64,000 bases of DNA from Athripsodes cinereus (GCA_947579605.1 OX388317.1:11551384-11615383); one strand, 5' to 3'. Positions 34,225 to 45,207 are shown, counted from the stretch's first letter. The notes: a model not told the origin generated them from the sequence alone. Made by a program: numbers and translations.

Positions 34225-34385
34225 GATAGGCGGCGCGTCTCTTTAGATTAAGAAATCCAGTTTCAGAATATTTTCAGCACCAGTACATTTTTGCACTTCG
34301 CCGCGTTGTTGTCTGGTGGCGTGTCCCGCCGTATATAAAACAACACCACGCGTAAATTACGAAAACAAAACATTGTCGGTCAGGA
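34225..34385 (+). promoter_or_regulatory. Candidate core promoter of the beat-like gene
   Basis: This GC-richer, CpG-containing patch (GGCGGCGCGTCTC; CACTTCGCCGCGTTG; GGCGTGTCCCGCC) stands out in AT-rich surroundings. It contains a TATA box CCGTATATAAAACA at 34330-34343. It lies 0.8 kb upstream of the signal-peptide exon on the same strand and matches no repeat in the window. A start site about 30 bases downstream, near 34362, is plausible. I see no perfect initiator (a TCAG occurs at 34380). The assignment is inference from position and composition. Confidence 0.35.
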
Positions 34386-35195
34386 GATAACGAATTAAAA
34401 ATTTCAAATAACAATAAAACAATTGAGTAATGAATTTATTGAGAAACAAATTTATTTTAAGTGATTAGCTAGTGGTACTTAAACAATATAACTGCAAAAA
34501 TATTTTATCGGCATTTGTTTTCAAGGACTCGATTTTGAATTAAATATTCCCCACATATTATTTAATGTACATACTCATATAAGATTACATACATATTTGT
34601 ATACCCTTTTCGTATTTATAGCTTGTCATTTGAAATATGTATTCATAAAATTTATATACGACGGATTAATACCCTTATTTCATACCGTTTTTCTTGCTGA
34701 AATCGTAGACAGGATTTGTAAATGGAAAAAGGCATTTTAACTGGCATCCTTTTCCTAAATTATTTGAGTAAATTATGAAACTTTTAAATAAAAAGATACG
34801 TCTTATTAATTAATTTGAAGGTATTGATTAATAGTTATATAATATTTAATGGTTCATAAAGTGATTACTAACAAATAAAATTAGTTGACGGTGTTATTCA
34901 ATTTTGTAAAAAAATCTCCACGTTTGTTTTCAAAATTGTGTCGTTTACATTCTTGTAGTGATGTGACATTAATTGTGTTAGTGATGTGCAATAGTGACTG
35001 TTATCTAAATTTATATAAAAAATATGATAAAATAACTAACTTCAATTATCTCCGTATTTTAATTAACGTTAAATAGGTTTAAAGAGAATTGGAAGAAATG
35101 ATTGCGATACGAATATTAGGACTTGCTTTCAATATATATAACTTAATGTCATAATATTAAACTTTATTTAAGAGATCTTAAAACCAGAAATCATC
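34386..35195 (+). other. Presumed 5' UTR or upstream region of the beat-like gene
   Basis: AT-rich sequence lies between the candidate promoter and the initiation codon. The short ORF at 34885-35076 (63 codons) looks random and lacks domains. I cannot tell whether this stretch is one exon or contains another intron. Confidence 0.3.
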
Positions 35196-35244
35196 ATGAG
35201 ATTCAATATAGCATTCTGGCTTTTCTTTATATCATTTTTTAATG
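35196..35244 (+). CDS. beat: Beat-like gene, exon 1 (signal peptide)
   Basis: The ATG at 35196 has an A at -3. It opens a 16-codon stretch, MRFNIAFWLFFISFFN, a short secretory signal peptide with a hydrophobic core. A consensus donor GGTAAGT follows at 35245. The exon ends in phase 1, and its last G completes a GAA codon with exon 2, so the junction reads ...FFN-E-IFCLRV. The exon was found because it gives exon 2 (48677) a signal peptide in the right phase. It is short and 13.4 kb away, so RNA evidence would be decisive. The gene symbol denotes the family; the paralogue is not determined. Confidence 0.7.
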
Positions 35245-35881
35245 GTAAGTACAAACATTAATATTAGAAGATAATATCTATATTTTTTTTCAGATTTTTT
35301 TCAGTTGAGATGAACGTATCTAAACGTCGATTATTTTGAATTATTTTTATGTATACACGTAGTATTTTGCCTAGATAAGAAGAATCCGATAGAACTTTGT
35401 AGATTATTTAAGCACAAAATTAATTCTCTTTTCGTATGTGTTTGACAATTATACAATTTTTAATGTTTGACTGATTTGCAGATTTGGTTAGAGTTAGTCT
35501 GCTTTATGGAATTTTATGATACAGCACATTTATTGACAATCATTTCATTTTCATATCGTTTCTTGGGCGAAACATTACATATATAATTAAATGAATATAA
35601 GTAAAAAAAAAACATAAATTTAATTTTGATGCGTTCATCTTATCTGAAATTTCACCTTTATTTCAATTTAATTGCAATGTTCATTGAAATTTATTGCTGT
35701 ATTTTGATGCCACTCTGCTATTATTATTATTATTAATTATTCTCGCTTTTATCTTGCTTTGAAAAACATATTTCAAAGATTTTATTAAAATACGAGAAAT
35801 TAATAAATTTCTTTTGAAATAATTCAAAGAGATTATTATTTATATGCGAATATAAAGCTAAATATTTAATCAATTCATTCC

Positions 35882-36115
35882 TACTATCTCCACATTTCAC
35901 ACAAGTGGGGCAGCCAATGGACTGACTGCATGTTTTGCAGATTATCCGCTTCGTGCCAAAAAATAATACTTTCAGGATTGGCGGTATGTCTTACCGCTGA
36001 ATAGCAGATGTTTATTTATTGTCTTATATGTACGAACATCTGCCTTTTACAGGACAATAAAAAAATTAAAGAAACTAGCGAGAGACCTATCTTTCACCGG
36101 GGACTCCACGGAATA
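35882..36115 (-). repeat. Family S, long diverged copy in intron 1
   Basis: CACACAAGTGGGGCAGCCAA, CGCTTCGTGCCAAAAAATAA, GGATTGGCGGTATGTCTTAC, CTGCCTTTTACAGGACAATA, and a 5' part GGGGACTCCACGGAATATAT match family S end to end, including the 5' extension seen at 48302-48560. Confidence 0.75.
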
Positions 36116-36794
36116 TATAAACTTAAGAATAAATTCCTATAAGACCAAAAACAAACAATCCAATAACAATTTAATGAACTTACCAAATATTTTATAAATG
36201 TACATTGACGTAAGTGTTAGTGTTGCCAAATTGATACAGACCTATCTATTTATTTTCTCAAATATATTTTTTATTTTATTTTATCTATCAAAATAAAGAT
36301 GCAAACAGTTGAGACATAAAATATTACAAGTGTACATAATAATTAATAAGTTAACCAGTAATGTATCCACTCTTACCCATTAATGAATGAAGCAGATAAA
36401 ATAAAGGAAATTTAAAAGTACAAAATTAAGGAAAACCACAATATACACTAATTAAGTAGATAAAAAACTCATGGTGAATTGAAATAAAAAATATACACTT
36501 AATAGTCAATTGGAAGTCAACTAAATAGTTTTTTTTTCTTTAATTCACCTTAAAATGGACCTCCAATAAGTACCTTTGGTCAATAATATCATTTTTTTTT
36601 AATATTTTCATTTACTTGATAATTATAATTATGATATGTAGAATTATTTCCCGGGTGCTAATTAGATGCCGGAAATAATTAAAAGTATTATGTAATTTAA
36701 TATTATTCACATACCTATCTTCGCAATTGACTGACATGATTATTAATTTAAACTAGAGAAACTTTGATGAAATCAATACCTTGTGGAATAACTA

Positions 36795-36925
36795 CATAAC
36801 GTGTTTCATTTTAAAAATTATTAATATGAACTTCCACCAAGAACCATCGGTCGATAAATTAAACTTAAGAGAAAGTTTATTCAGTTAAAACGTTTTCGGA
36901 ACTACTTGTTCCATCATCAGTAACA
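36795..36925. repeat. Family P repeat, inverted arrangement with hammerhead-like core
   Basis: On the + strand GTGTTTCATTTTAAAAATTA and ATGAACTTCCACCAAGAACC match 62495-62545. On the - strand lies CTGATGATGGAACAAGTAGT, TCC, GAAA (36894-36920), with the best hammerhead-like core of the window: CTGATGA, a five-base stem GGAAC/GTTCC, then GAAA. The two halves face each other, as in the fold-back at 33309-33557. Confidence 0.5.
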
Positions 36926-37261
36926 ATACTAAACAATAATAAATGAAATTCCACAATGTTAATCACCAAACATTACTGACATGATTTTTACTTGAAACAT
37001 ACTGTCGCATAGTCATTATTTTATTTTCAAGTATATTAGTACTGATGCTCTTTTATTGTTTGCTCTTTTTCCTAATTAAAATAAAGAATATTATTTTTTA
37101 TGTTTTCTTTGTTGTAGTATTTGCTTATTTATTTACGTTAATTAATGTCATGTGAATTTTATAATAATCCTGCATAAGTATTTTTAAATAAACATTAGAT
37201 TTTCAAAACACGTTCTCGCCGAACTATAAGTAATTTAGGATAAGATACATATGCATCACGT

Positions 37262-37400
37262 CGGCTGGTGTTGTGTTGCAGAGATAACGATCTTGTCTGT
37301 GAGTGTCAAGGTCCCGGATTCGATTTTCATGCAGGGTTATGCCTTAAGGGAGGAGTTCCAACCAATTGCCCCTGGATGTTTCAAGAATATTAGTTCGCAC
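37262..37400 (+). repeat. Decayed tRNA-derived SINE head
   Basis: TGTTGCAGAGATAACGATCT (A-box region), then GTCAAGGTCCCGGATTCGAT (B-box region) are spaced as in a tRNA, with no proper acceptor stem. I see no second copy in the window. Confidence 0.4.
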
Positions 37401-38463
37401 ATTATCCAGTTAGTCTAGAGCAAAAGTTTTCTTTTTAATCTAAGAAGGGGCTCGACGTTGATCTTTTGAGTTTCCCTCTGCAAAGCCCATTCGAAAATAA
37501 AGACTTCCTTGATACCTATGTATCTTTGGTGGAACATCTCACACCGAGGATGACGCACACATGTACTTAACACATAAGTCTACGATTTTATACATAGAAA
37601 TATACATTATTCTTTCTTGAGTCTATCTTGCAGTAAATATCATCGCGATAGTATGCACCATTATTTTTTTTGTTCATTCAATTTTTAGTTCATGTTCGAT
37701 CTGGGGAAAATCATGCGTGTGAATAAATATAAAATTAAATATATTTTCAATATTTCTGAATCTATATACGAGTATTCGTATCAATAATAGTATTTTGTAA
37801 TGATATATAATTTTCTTTCTACTCTTTGATTCGGGTTCTCTTTAACAAAGACCTTACAGTAGGAGTGGTAAAATATCTAAAAATAACAAGGGATGATAAA
37901 TTTAATAGGTTCATGAATCATTACAATCTTATCATTAGGCCCATAATAATGTATAAAGGAAAACATTACCTACCTTCCTATATTCCAATATTATTTATTT
38001 ACCTATCCAGGTAGGCAATGAGAGAAAGAGAGACACACAGCACAGAGGATGGTATGAGATGTTGCGATAGAGACAAATAATATAATATATTAGGTACATG
38101 CTAGTACGACTGTAGGTATATTATATTATATGGATGTTTTCGAGTGACAATGTTATACATTGCATAAATTGCTTTATTTCAGATTTTCGTGAGTAGGAGA
38201 TAAATAAAATAATAATATTATATTGATGTAGTTTTTCAACAGTATATTATTAAACACAACATTTACAAAATGAAAAGAGTAATAATTCAAGGCTAAAAAT
38301 ATTTTGCTTGTTTTCATTAAAAACAATATTGAGCAACATAATATGTACCCACGGTGTTGAGTAACAATGTATGAAGCCAAATTGATTTGGTTAAGAAAAA
38401 TAATTATTATTAATGTTAGACGAAGTTTTCGCATTTAGCTGGATTTCACACCTGCAAGAGTGA

Positions 38464-38610
38464 AGATATTAAGAATATTACTCAGCAGATACATCATTTG
38501 CACAACCAACAGACTGTGCAAACTCTCTTTTGTATGAAACAGGAAAGGTGTCCCGATGCTTACGAATCGGCTTAGGCTGGTTTAAGTGCACTTAACGCAT
38601 GGTACGTTCA
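38464..38610 (+). repeat. Repeat family D, inverted relative to the array at 38832
   Basis: CACAACCAACAGACTGTGCA, GAAACAGGAAAGGTGTCCCG, ATGCTTACGAATCGGCTTAG, GCTGGTTTAAGTGCACTTAA. It is the reverse complement of the array unit at 38832-39100, 230 bases downstream. A shorter inverted pair (AACGAAGTTTTCGCA) and a 7-base-arm hairpin (GGAGAAC...GTTCTCC, 38757-38778) lie between them. Confidence 0.75.
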
Positions 38611-38831
38611 CCAATCCCACCAATTCCTGTTTTAAACTACCATGTTCGACATCTGTTGAGCATACATATCAACTAATAGCAACCATCTTTATGATTGTGT
38701 TCGAGGTTGTTGACAATTTATCGTTGATTGTCAACCCGAAACACTAAATGGTGCCGGAGAACGATTGCGTGTTCTCCAATTTACAGCGTAGCTTTGACCA
38801 GTGGTTTATAAATGTTAAACGAAGTTTTCGC

Positions 38832-39100
38832 AAAAGGGAGTTTGCACAGTCTGTTGGTTGTGCGGATGAGGTATCTGTTGAGTAATATTCTAGCCTAAGC
38901 CGATTCGTGAGCATCGGGACACCTTTCCTGTTTCATACAAAAGGTAGTTTGCAGTCTGTTGGTTGTGCGGATGAGGTGTCTGTTGAGTAATATTCTAGCC
39001 TAAGCCGATTCGTGAGCATCGGGACACCTTTCCTGTTTCATACAAAAGGGAGTTTGCTGTCTGTTGGTTGTGCGGATGAGGTGTCTGTTGAGTAATATTC
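38832..39100 (-). repeat. Tandem array of family D, 2.5 units of about 106 bases
   Basis: Units start at 38832, 38939 and 39044 with AAAAGGGAGTTTGC (or AAAAGGTAGTTTGC). They run through GTCTGTTGGTTGTGCGGATG, AGTAATATTCTAGCCTAAGC and GAGCATCGGGACACCTTTCC. Units are nearly identical (only small changes), so the amplification is recent. The third unit stops at 39100. Confidence 0.9.
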
Positions 39101-39619
39101 TTTAAAACATTATTATTTGGCTAAAATTATGATTTAATTTTTTTTTCACTACACGGCTTGAAAAATTGTTGCATAAGACCATCTATATGAAACCTTTCTA
39201 GTGAAATACTTTGCTGTGGACTGTGAAATAATATTATAAATGTTATTTTGCTTACCCATCTTTTGCCCTCAGGTATATCCATTAAATAGTGATCTATATG
39301 GGGTTAACAACCTCTGAATTCACTATATTCTTTAGTACCTACTTAGTACTTACATTATAATATAATATCATGAACCAATCTCCACAGTAACGTACATAAA
39401 TGGAAATTTCATTACGAGCCTCACTTCGCAAAATTTCTCAGAATACAAAAAAAAAACCTATAGTTTTCTATAAAATTTTCGAAGTGTTGTGTGAGCTTTA
39501 TTTGAATGTACGTAGATTATGTTTTTAAGATATTTGTCTCAAAGAATTACATAAATTTACTTAAGAGACTACAAATACAATATAAAATAATAATAATAGT
39601 AGCTTGACAATTTTTTTAA

Positions 39620-39805
39620 GATGCGCCGTTTTGAGGAAAAAAGGGCTCATTCAAGAATCATAATATTTCCTGAACAATAGGGTCTTAACCCTGCTTTGAA
39701 TACCTCCACACTATTCAGAGTTCACAAAGCATAGGGAATTTTGTTCCACAGCATCGAACCAACCACACAGAAGGCACGCTCAACAAACGTTTTTATTGTT
39801 AGAAG
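39620..39805 (-). pseudogene. LINE RT C-terminus (CR1/Jockey-like), 5'-truncated
   Basis: The - strand frame encodes TFVERAFCVVGSMLWNKIPY, then a stop in place of one codon, then NSVEVFKAGLRPYCSG and a terminal stop at 39647-39649. The A-F-x-V-x-G-x-x-L-W-N-x-I/L-P signature is the standard end of CR1/Jockey-type reverse transcriptases. It differs from families B and C. Confidence 0.75.
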
Positions 39806-40050
39806 TCTAAGGCTGAATTTCAATTAGGTTTACATTTATTTATTTGTTTAATAATTATTTAGCCAATATTTGTTCTTCGGATATTTTTTCTGCTTACAAA
39901 GCTTATATTGCGATTGATTTTTGTAAAAACAAATTATATAATACTTTTGTAATTGTTATGAAGTGAACGACCTTGGTGGATAGGTACGGAAAATATACAA
40001 GCTGGTTCACTAGTGTTCTTAAAATATAATCAAACGGAAACATGAGAAAT

Positions 40051-40342
40051 TGTATGACTGTGGAGGAGGCGAAAGAAGTATGTAAGGACAGCAGGGGCCG
40101 TAGACAAACTCGCACTTGTCGATCGACTACAAACGATTTTTCGACAATAACTGCAACAATATCGCATAATTACATGGTACGTGTAGGTAGATTATCGTAA
40201 ATTTGTTTGTAGTCGATCGACAAGTGCGTGTTTGTCTAGGGGGGCAGCCCCCCTAGACTAGCTTATCTTTATGGCGTTCCGCTCTCTCTGCCTACCCCAC
40301 TTGGGATACGGCATGTGGGAATAGATAGATAGATAGAACATT
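40051..40342 (+). pseudogene. RTE/Rex1-like LINE C-terminus split by a palindromic insertion
   Basis: The left part encodes RNCMTVEEAKEVCKDS (40051-40093). The right part encodes WRSALSAYPTWDTA-like residues (40272-40315) and ends with (TAGA)n at 40320-40337. Comparison with 19001-19097 and 29138-29378 shows that about 170 bases (roughly 40093-40264) are foreign. Confidence 0.8.
40093..40264. mobile_element. Palindromic insertion inside a LINE end (MITE-like)
   Basis: Arms 40101-40134 and 40205-40238 are reverse complements over 34 bases with one mismatch (TAGACAAACTCGCACTTGTC ...). They enclose a 70-base AT-rich centre. Immediately to the right is a second palindrome, CTAGGGGGGCAGCCCCCCTAG-like, at 40236-40256. 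No coding capacity is present. The exact borders and target duplication are unresolved. Confidence 0.75.
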
Positions 40343-41084
40343 TTATGCAAAAGTTATGGAAATCTAATGGTTCGCCACAAATATTTAATAACTTTAAGGC
40401 GCTTTGTTGATTACTGAAAATATAATTGAAGCACTTAATAAGTTCATTGATGAAACAAAAAGAAATATAATAAATAATTGAAATTAAAGAAGAAATTAGT
40501 GAAGAGTAAGCAACTCAATGAGTGAACTTTGAACCACAAGAATAATTAATATAGGATGATATTTCTTTTAGGAGAGAGCAGGTGCTTCGCTAGGTTTCTT
40601 ATCTTCCATATATCTGACTTTTACTTTGACTGATAATAGAAGCTTTCGAAATTTTGTGGATGACAAAAAGTAACAAATTAGTTATACTCAAATATAACTG
40701 GATTACCTAAGAAATCCATTTTTATGAACATGTACTTTTGATATTAAAATGCTTTACGATGTGTATGTCATAAGAATGCTATGCGGTACGTACGAGTATC
40801 TCTTCGTGATATTACAGAATTCAAGGAAATTTAATAATAAGGTAACGGAATGGAGTGTAAAAACTTCACTGAAAATAATAATTTATTGTTGAAACTCGAG
40901 ATCTTTAAAAGTCTTTTGCGCACTCTGAATTGTTGAATATTGAAAACTTATAAAAGTAATGATTTATGTTTATTAACTACTGGTATTATTATTAATTTGT
41001 GTGTGTTTAACTGTGTGTACTTTAGAAATTTCATCTTGAAATAACAAAGGAAATATTATATATTGAAAATTGTTTATATTTCTA

Positions 41085-41285
41085 TACCATCACGGTATAT
41101 CCCACAAGTGGGGTAGATGGCAGATGTAACTAACGGGTAACCTGTCTTCACCATGTTAACAATAATTCAGACTTCTAGATGGGTGGCAAACTTCATCGCT
41201 GCATCTAAGATGTAAATTTTTCGCCTTTTACAGGACACTAGAAACCTTTCGAAGACCAATTTTTGGATGCTCCTTTGAATTGTCG
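41085..41285 (-). repeat. Family S in intron 1
   Basis: CCATCACGGTATATCCCACA, AGTGGGGTAGATGGCAG, GGGTGGCAAACTTCATCGCT and GCCTTTTACAGGACACTAGA in order. Moderately diverged. Confidence 0.8.
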
Positions 41286-41482
41286 TACATATAAAAATTA
41301 TATTAAATATTTTTTACAAGTACTCACATACATAAATTTGTTGTGCACGTTGTGGACAATTTTAAGTGCTTTAAAAGTATTTTTTTAATTTGATATAAAA
41401 CCATTTTTTTTTAATTTCAGTGAAATATGTCAATTAACAAAAAAAAAAAACTTTTGTCCTGTATCTTGTTTTGTGAGAAGCG

Positions 41483-41555
41483 GTGTGATGGCATTGTCGT
41501 ATGAACGGTGTATTGTGAAAGAAGGATGTCCGAGTCATCAGAACAAAGGTTTTGA
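41483..41555 (-). pseudogene. LINE family A fragment
   Basis: ATTGTCGTATGAACGGTGTA, then TTGTGAAAGAAGGATGTCCG is the 5'-most part of the family A C-terminal frame (compare 1689-1745). The rest is missing. Confidence 0.6.
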
Positions 41556-42985
41556 AAGAATCCGTGCTTTTTTGGCCAAAGTAAAGTTCGTAGAAATCTT
41601 TCTAATTCATATGTTAAATAAATAATACATGAATTTAATAATTAATTAAAAAAATGATTTGTATTGAATTTTTTTTATCCAATTTGTAAAAATGGAGTTC
41701 AATAATAGTAATAGAGGAAAAACTTTTTTTCCTGGACAATAAATATGAAAAAATAAACTCAAAACATTATCAATATTTCCAATAATTATTATAAAGTGAT
41801 GTTTAAAAGCTTTTGTGATACTATAAACTTCTATACTAAATAAATTTAAGCAGTTGAATAAAATTACATCAAAAATATTGAATAAAATTATAATAAAATA
41901 TCGCTAAATTCGTTATGTCATATTCGCATAAAATGTAAAACACGCGATTCAATTTGAATTGAACAATTAAATAATGTAAGCGATCAGAATCATTTAAGAA
42001 AGGTCAGACTTTATTCTATCTATCAAAATATATACATCATCATAGTATCTTACATAACTGGGAAGTTAAAAAAATTTAAGTAAAAAAATCAATTGTTATT
42101 TTTACGTTGAAGGAGACTCACCGTTCATCCGGATGCAGAAGAAGTCTGGGGACTTGAATTCATCCGAAATTCTACACTAAACAAATCTTGTACACATCGG
42201 AGATGTCAAAATAGGTAACCTGAAAGGTTGATTGCCCAAAAAAATCTTTTGTATGGCCTCTTTTGATTAAACTCCTTCGATATGTACTTCAAGCCGGGGG
42301 ATGTAAATACAGTAATAATATTATAGAATATTTAAAGAATTCCCAGAATTCTTTTCTGGGCAGTTCGAAATAGTTTTTCGATGCTCCTTATTCCTCTCTA
42401 CTCACGTACCTATGTTATTCTACCTACAAAGAGGTCTGCTTTCTTCTAATACCTCCTCGACAATCTATCTTGCCTTTGATAATTATGTGAAATAATATTA
42501 ATTTTCGTCTTTGAGCACATGACCCAAGAAGAATATGCCTCCTTGCACCGAGCCTGGGTCTGTCTGTATAGACTGCTTTTGTAAATATAAAATCAATACG
42601 TTTGTTTTTTTTTTGAAGTTGTAACAATTTTACTGAAAATGTTTTTCATTCTAAATTGAATGAAAATTTAGTTGTACCATCCAAATTTCCATATGAACTG
42701 TATTAAAGAAAAGTAAATTCAAAATACCCATTTTGGAGAATGATTTAATTCGGATATAAATTCAAAACGAACATGACAAAAACATTCGTAATAACGTAAA
42801 ACTCCAAAAATTAATTTTGAATCGTCGGCGTAATAATAACACAGAATGTTCATTTCACCGACAAAGTTACATTACAACATTATATTAATATACCTTTAAA
42901 TGTTTTGGATGTTTGACATACATTTGAATGAGAAATGTATCCACGTATTTCTCAACATTTCATCTCGGTGAGGTATTTTTTTAGG

Positions 42986-43490
42986 CTGAGGTTATTTCTA
43001 CCCATTTTTTTTTTTTTTTTTCTTTTTTACCATAAACAACCCGAGGTAAATAAATATATTTCTATATTTCTGTCCTTTTCCTAAATGAAACAAAAACTGT
43101 GAAAGCACTATTCTATGGTTAATCTATGGCATAAAACACTTCTTTCCGGCTTTTGTCAGGTTTTCTTTTTGCCGCCCATGTTGATATAATTCATTTTATA
43201 ATCCAGAAATTTAACCCATAAACGACTTAAAAACACTCAATTTGTAGAAAATATTTAAGAGAAAATTAAATGCAATAAAAATATCCATTAATATAAACAA
43301 AATAAAGTTAAAACACGAATTAGAAATTACTAACAAAACGTCACACAAGTCTAATGACAGTATAAACGTCAAACAAATAGTTGGTATCTGTTATCTGTGG
43401 TTGGTATGTACTTTGGGTAGAAATAACCACTTTTCGCGGAATATTTTTGTTTGTATACAAAAAAAAAAAAAAAATGGGTGAAAATAGCGC
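42986..43490. mobile_element. Candidate non-autonomous DNA element with inverted ends
   Basis: The left end GAGGTTATTTCTACCCA plus a T run (43001-43023) is mirrored at the right by an A run plus TGGGTGAAAATAGCGCCTCC (43456-43493). It is also mirrored more closely by TGGGTAGAAATAACCAC at 43416-43432. About 500 AT-rich non-coding bases lie between. No transposase and no clear target duplication, so the class is unknown. Confidence 0.5.
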
Positions 43491-43859
43491 CTCCGATTTT
43501 TTTATGTATAGTTTTGTCTTATCAATATAAATACAATTTTGTTAATTCTCTATCTTTTTACTCTATCACTATAATAACTAGTAGACTAATTGTAATAAAT
43601 ATAGAAGTAGGTATTCCTCCCATATTTATTACATGATATTTGTCTGCTAGTTATCCCATGCACTTGTAGCAAATAATGTGATAGGTTGCATGCTTCATCG
43701 CTGAATAGATCGCTGAATATTAGTTGTCATTAATTTGACTTTTATTCACTGCGTGATCAATCGGCTGGAATTTTTATTTAACAAATTAAAATGTAAATAA
43801 ATAAAAATTTAAATATGCATGATTAAATATAAAATAAAAATTTAGTCTTTTTTAAATAC

Positions 43860-43960
43860 TTTAAGTAAATTTAACAGACGAAACTACCATATAAGGCTTA
43901 GAAAAGAACGTTATTTTATTCGGCAGTGACCCAGACGGGATGCCAAAGGTTCCGATATTC
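43860..43960 (-). repeat. tRNA-derived SINE (family U), truncated copy 2
   Basis: AATTTAACAGACGAAACTAC, AGGCTTAGAAAAGAACG and CGGCAGTGACCCAGACGGGA match 32247-32340 in the same orientation. The A-box half is missing. Confidence 0.6.
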
Positions 43961-44604
43961 TCTCTTATAAACCCCAATGACAGTTTTTTATGCTAAATAT
44001 ACAAATGTGAACTCATACAATGGGTAATTGTAAAAATAACATCAAGAATCATACTTTATATTAATTGTAAACATTTTCTTCCAAAATCGTTGTTTTTCAC
44101 ATTCGCCCTTTCTATTCGGAAAATAATTCATTTTCCCATTTTATGAATGCTGTTGAATTAAAAAATCAATACAATATCCATTTATTGTAACCCCATGCTT
44201 AATATACTTACAAGTCATGGTTATCTATTATTCTCAAAAGTCTCACGGGGTTAATGTATGAATATTTTTCTGAATAAACTTTTCCCCTAGTGATTTTCCC
44301 ATTATATAGAGTGACCACTGAATGCAGTAGAACCTTTATTAGTCAGTCATTCTATTATAAAGTAGATTTCTAGAAATGAACAAAAACGAATCATAATTTA
44401 ATAGAAATCGAGGGAGTGCCATTACTTCGAGTACATTCAATGAATGTCAATTCTTTACAAAGTTACTAATATTCGATATTTTAACAAAAAAATTTCATTT
44501 TTCATAAATGAATTAGTAAGTTTATCGTTTCACATATTTGAAAAAAAACATGACATATTTTTTTGCCATCTATCTGTATAAATTAAATTAAGTAAGTAAC
44601 ATAT

Positions 44605-44830
44605 CTTTTTTTGTGTGGGGGTAAATCCGTCACGGACACCCAGACTTTCAGACCAGGTAGTGTCGGACCTGAACCGGCTAAAACCCCCCTTCTTCTTTGC
44701 GACCCAGTTCCTACCTTACGGTCTACCCAGGGTCACAAAAAGGTCCTTTTTAATGCACCTGTTTTATCAGCCGCCCATCCTTGCCCTTTTGCAACATTAT
44801 ATCCTCCATGTAGCATGCCACCGTAGTCCA
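44605..44830 (+). other. GC-richer island of unknown origin
   Basis: This block has much higher GC than its flanks. It carries two overlapping open frames: 44611-44826, 71 codons, and 44615-44911, 98 codons containing PSRTPRLSDQVVSDLNRLKP. I recognise no domain. It might be an old retroelement 5' region or a captured host exon. It directly precedes a family S copy. Confidence 0.4.
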
Positions 44831-44849
44831 CGTCATATAATAAATTCAT

Positions 44850-44966
44850 ATATCTGGAAACCTTTTATTCGAATGAAGAGGAAGACTTGGATGTTTATTT
44901 CAAGAACTTAATCCGTTGACTACCTCACTTGTGGGAAAAACCGCAATGGTATGAATGAATGAAAAT
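44850..44966 (+). repeat. Family S with (TGAA)n tail
   Basis: GACTACCTCACTTGTGGGAA, AAACCGCAATGGTATG, then GAATGAATGAAAA. The 3' hairpin half-sites and the terminal tandem unit are present, but the unit is TGAA where other copies have TAG. The inner part is diverged. Confidence 0.6.
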
Positions 44967-45179
44967 TATGAATTAATATCGCTTTGTTCCATCAAAAACT
45001 TTAACAATATGATACAAGATTGAATAAGCGCAAAATATTGTCATGATAAAATATTTTTTAAAATGGCGCAAAAAACAAAAACAAAACCACGTTAAAATCC
45101 TCCATTCTTTATTAATTAACACTAAAGTGCCTTTTACTGTATGTCTTTTATGTGAGGGGAATACGCTTATTAAAAAATC

Positions 45180-45207
45180 CATACATACATACATACCTAC
45201 ATATGTA
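45180..45207. repeat. (ATAC)n microsatellite
   Basis: CATACATACATACATACC. It is of the same unit as the TATG tails of LINE ends, but no LINE sequence adjoins it. Confidence 0.7.

Noticed and set aside
34885..35076. 63-codon frame upstream of exon 1 as a possible gene or first coding exon
   Set aside because: Random-looking AT-rich composition and no domain. No donor was seen that would join it in frame to exon 2, whereas exon 1 at 35196 fits.
38832..39100. CRISPR-like array
   Set aside because: Units of about 106 bases repeat directly without unique spacers, in a eukaryotic intron.
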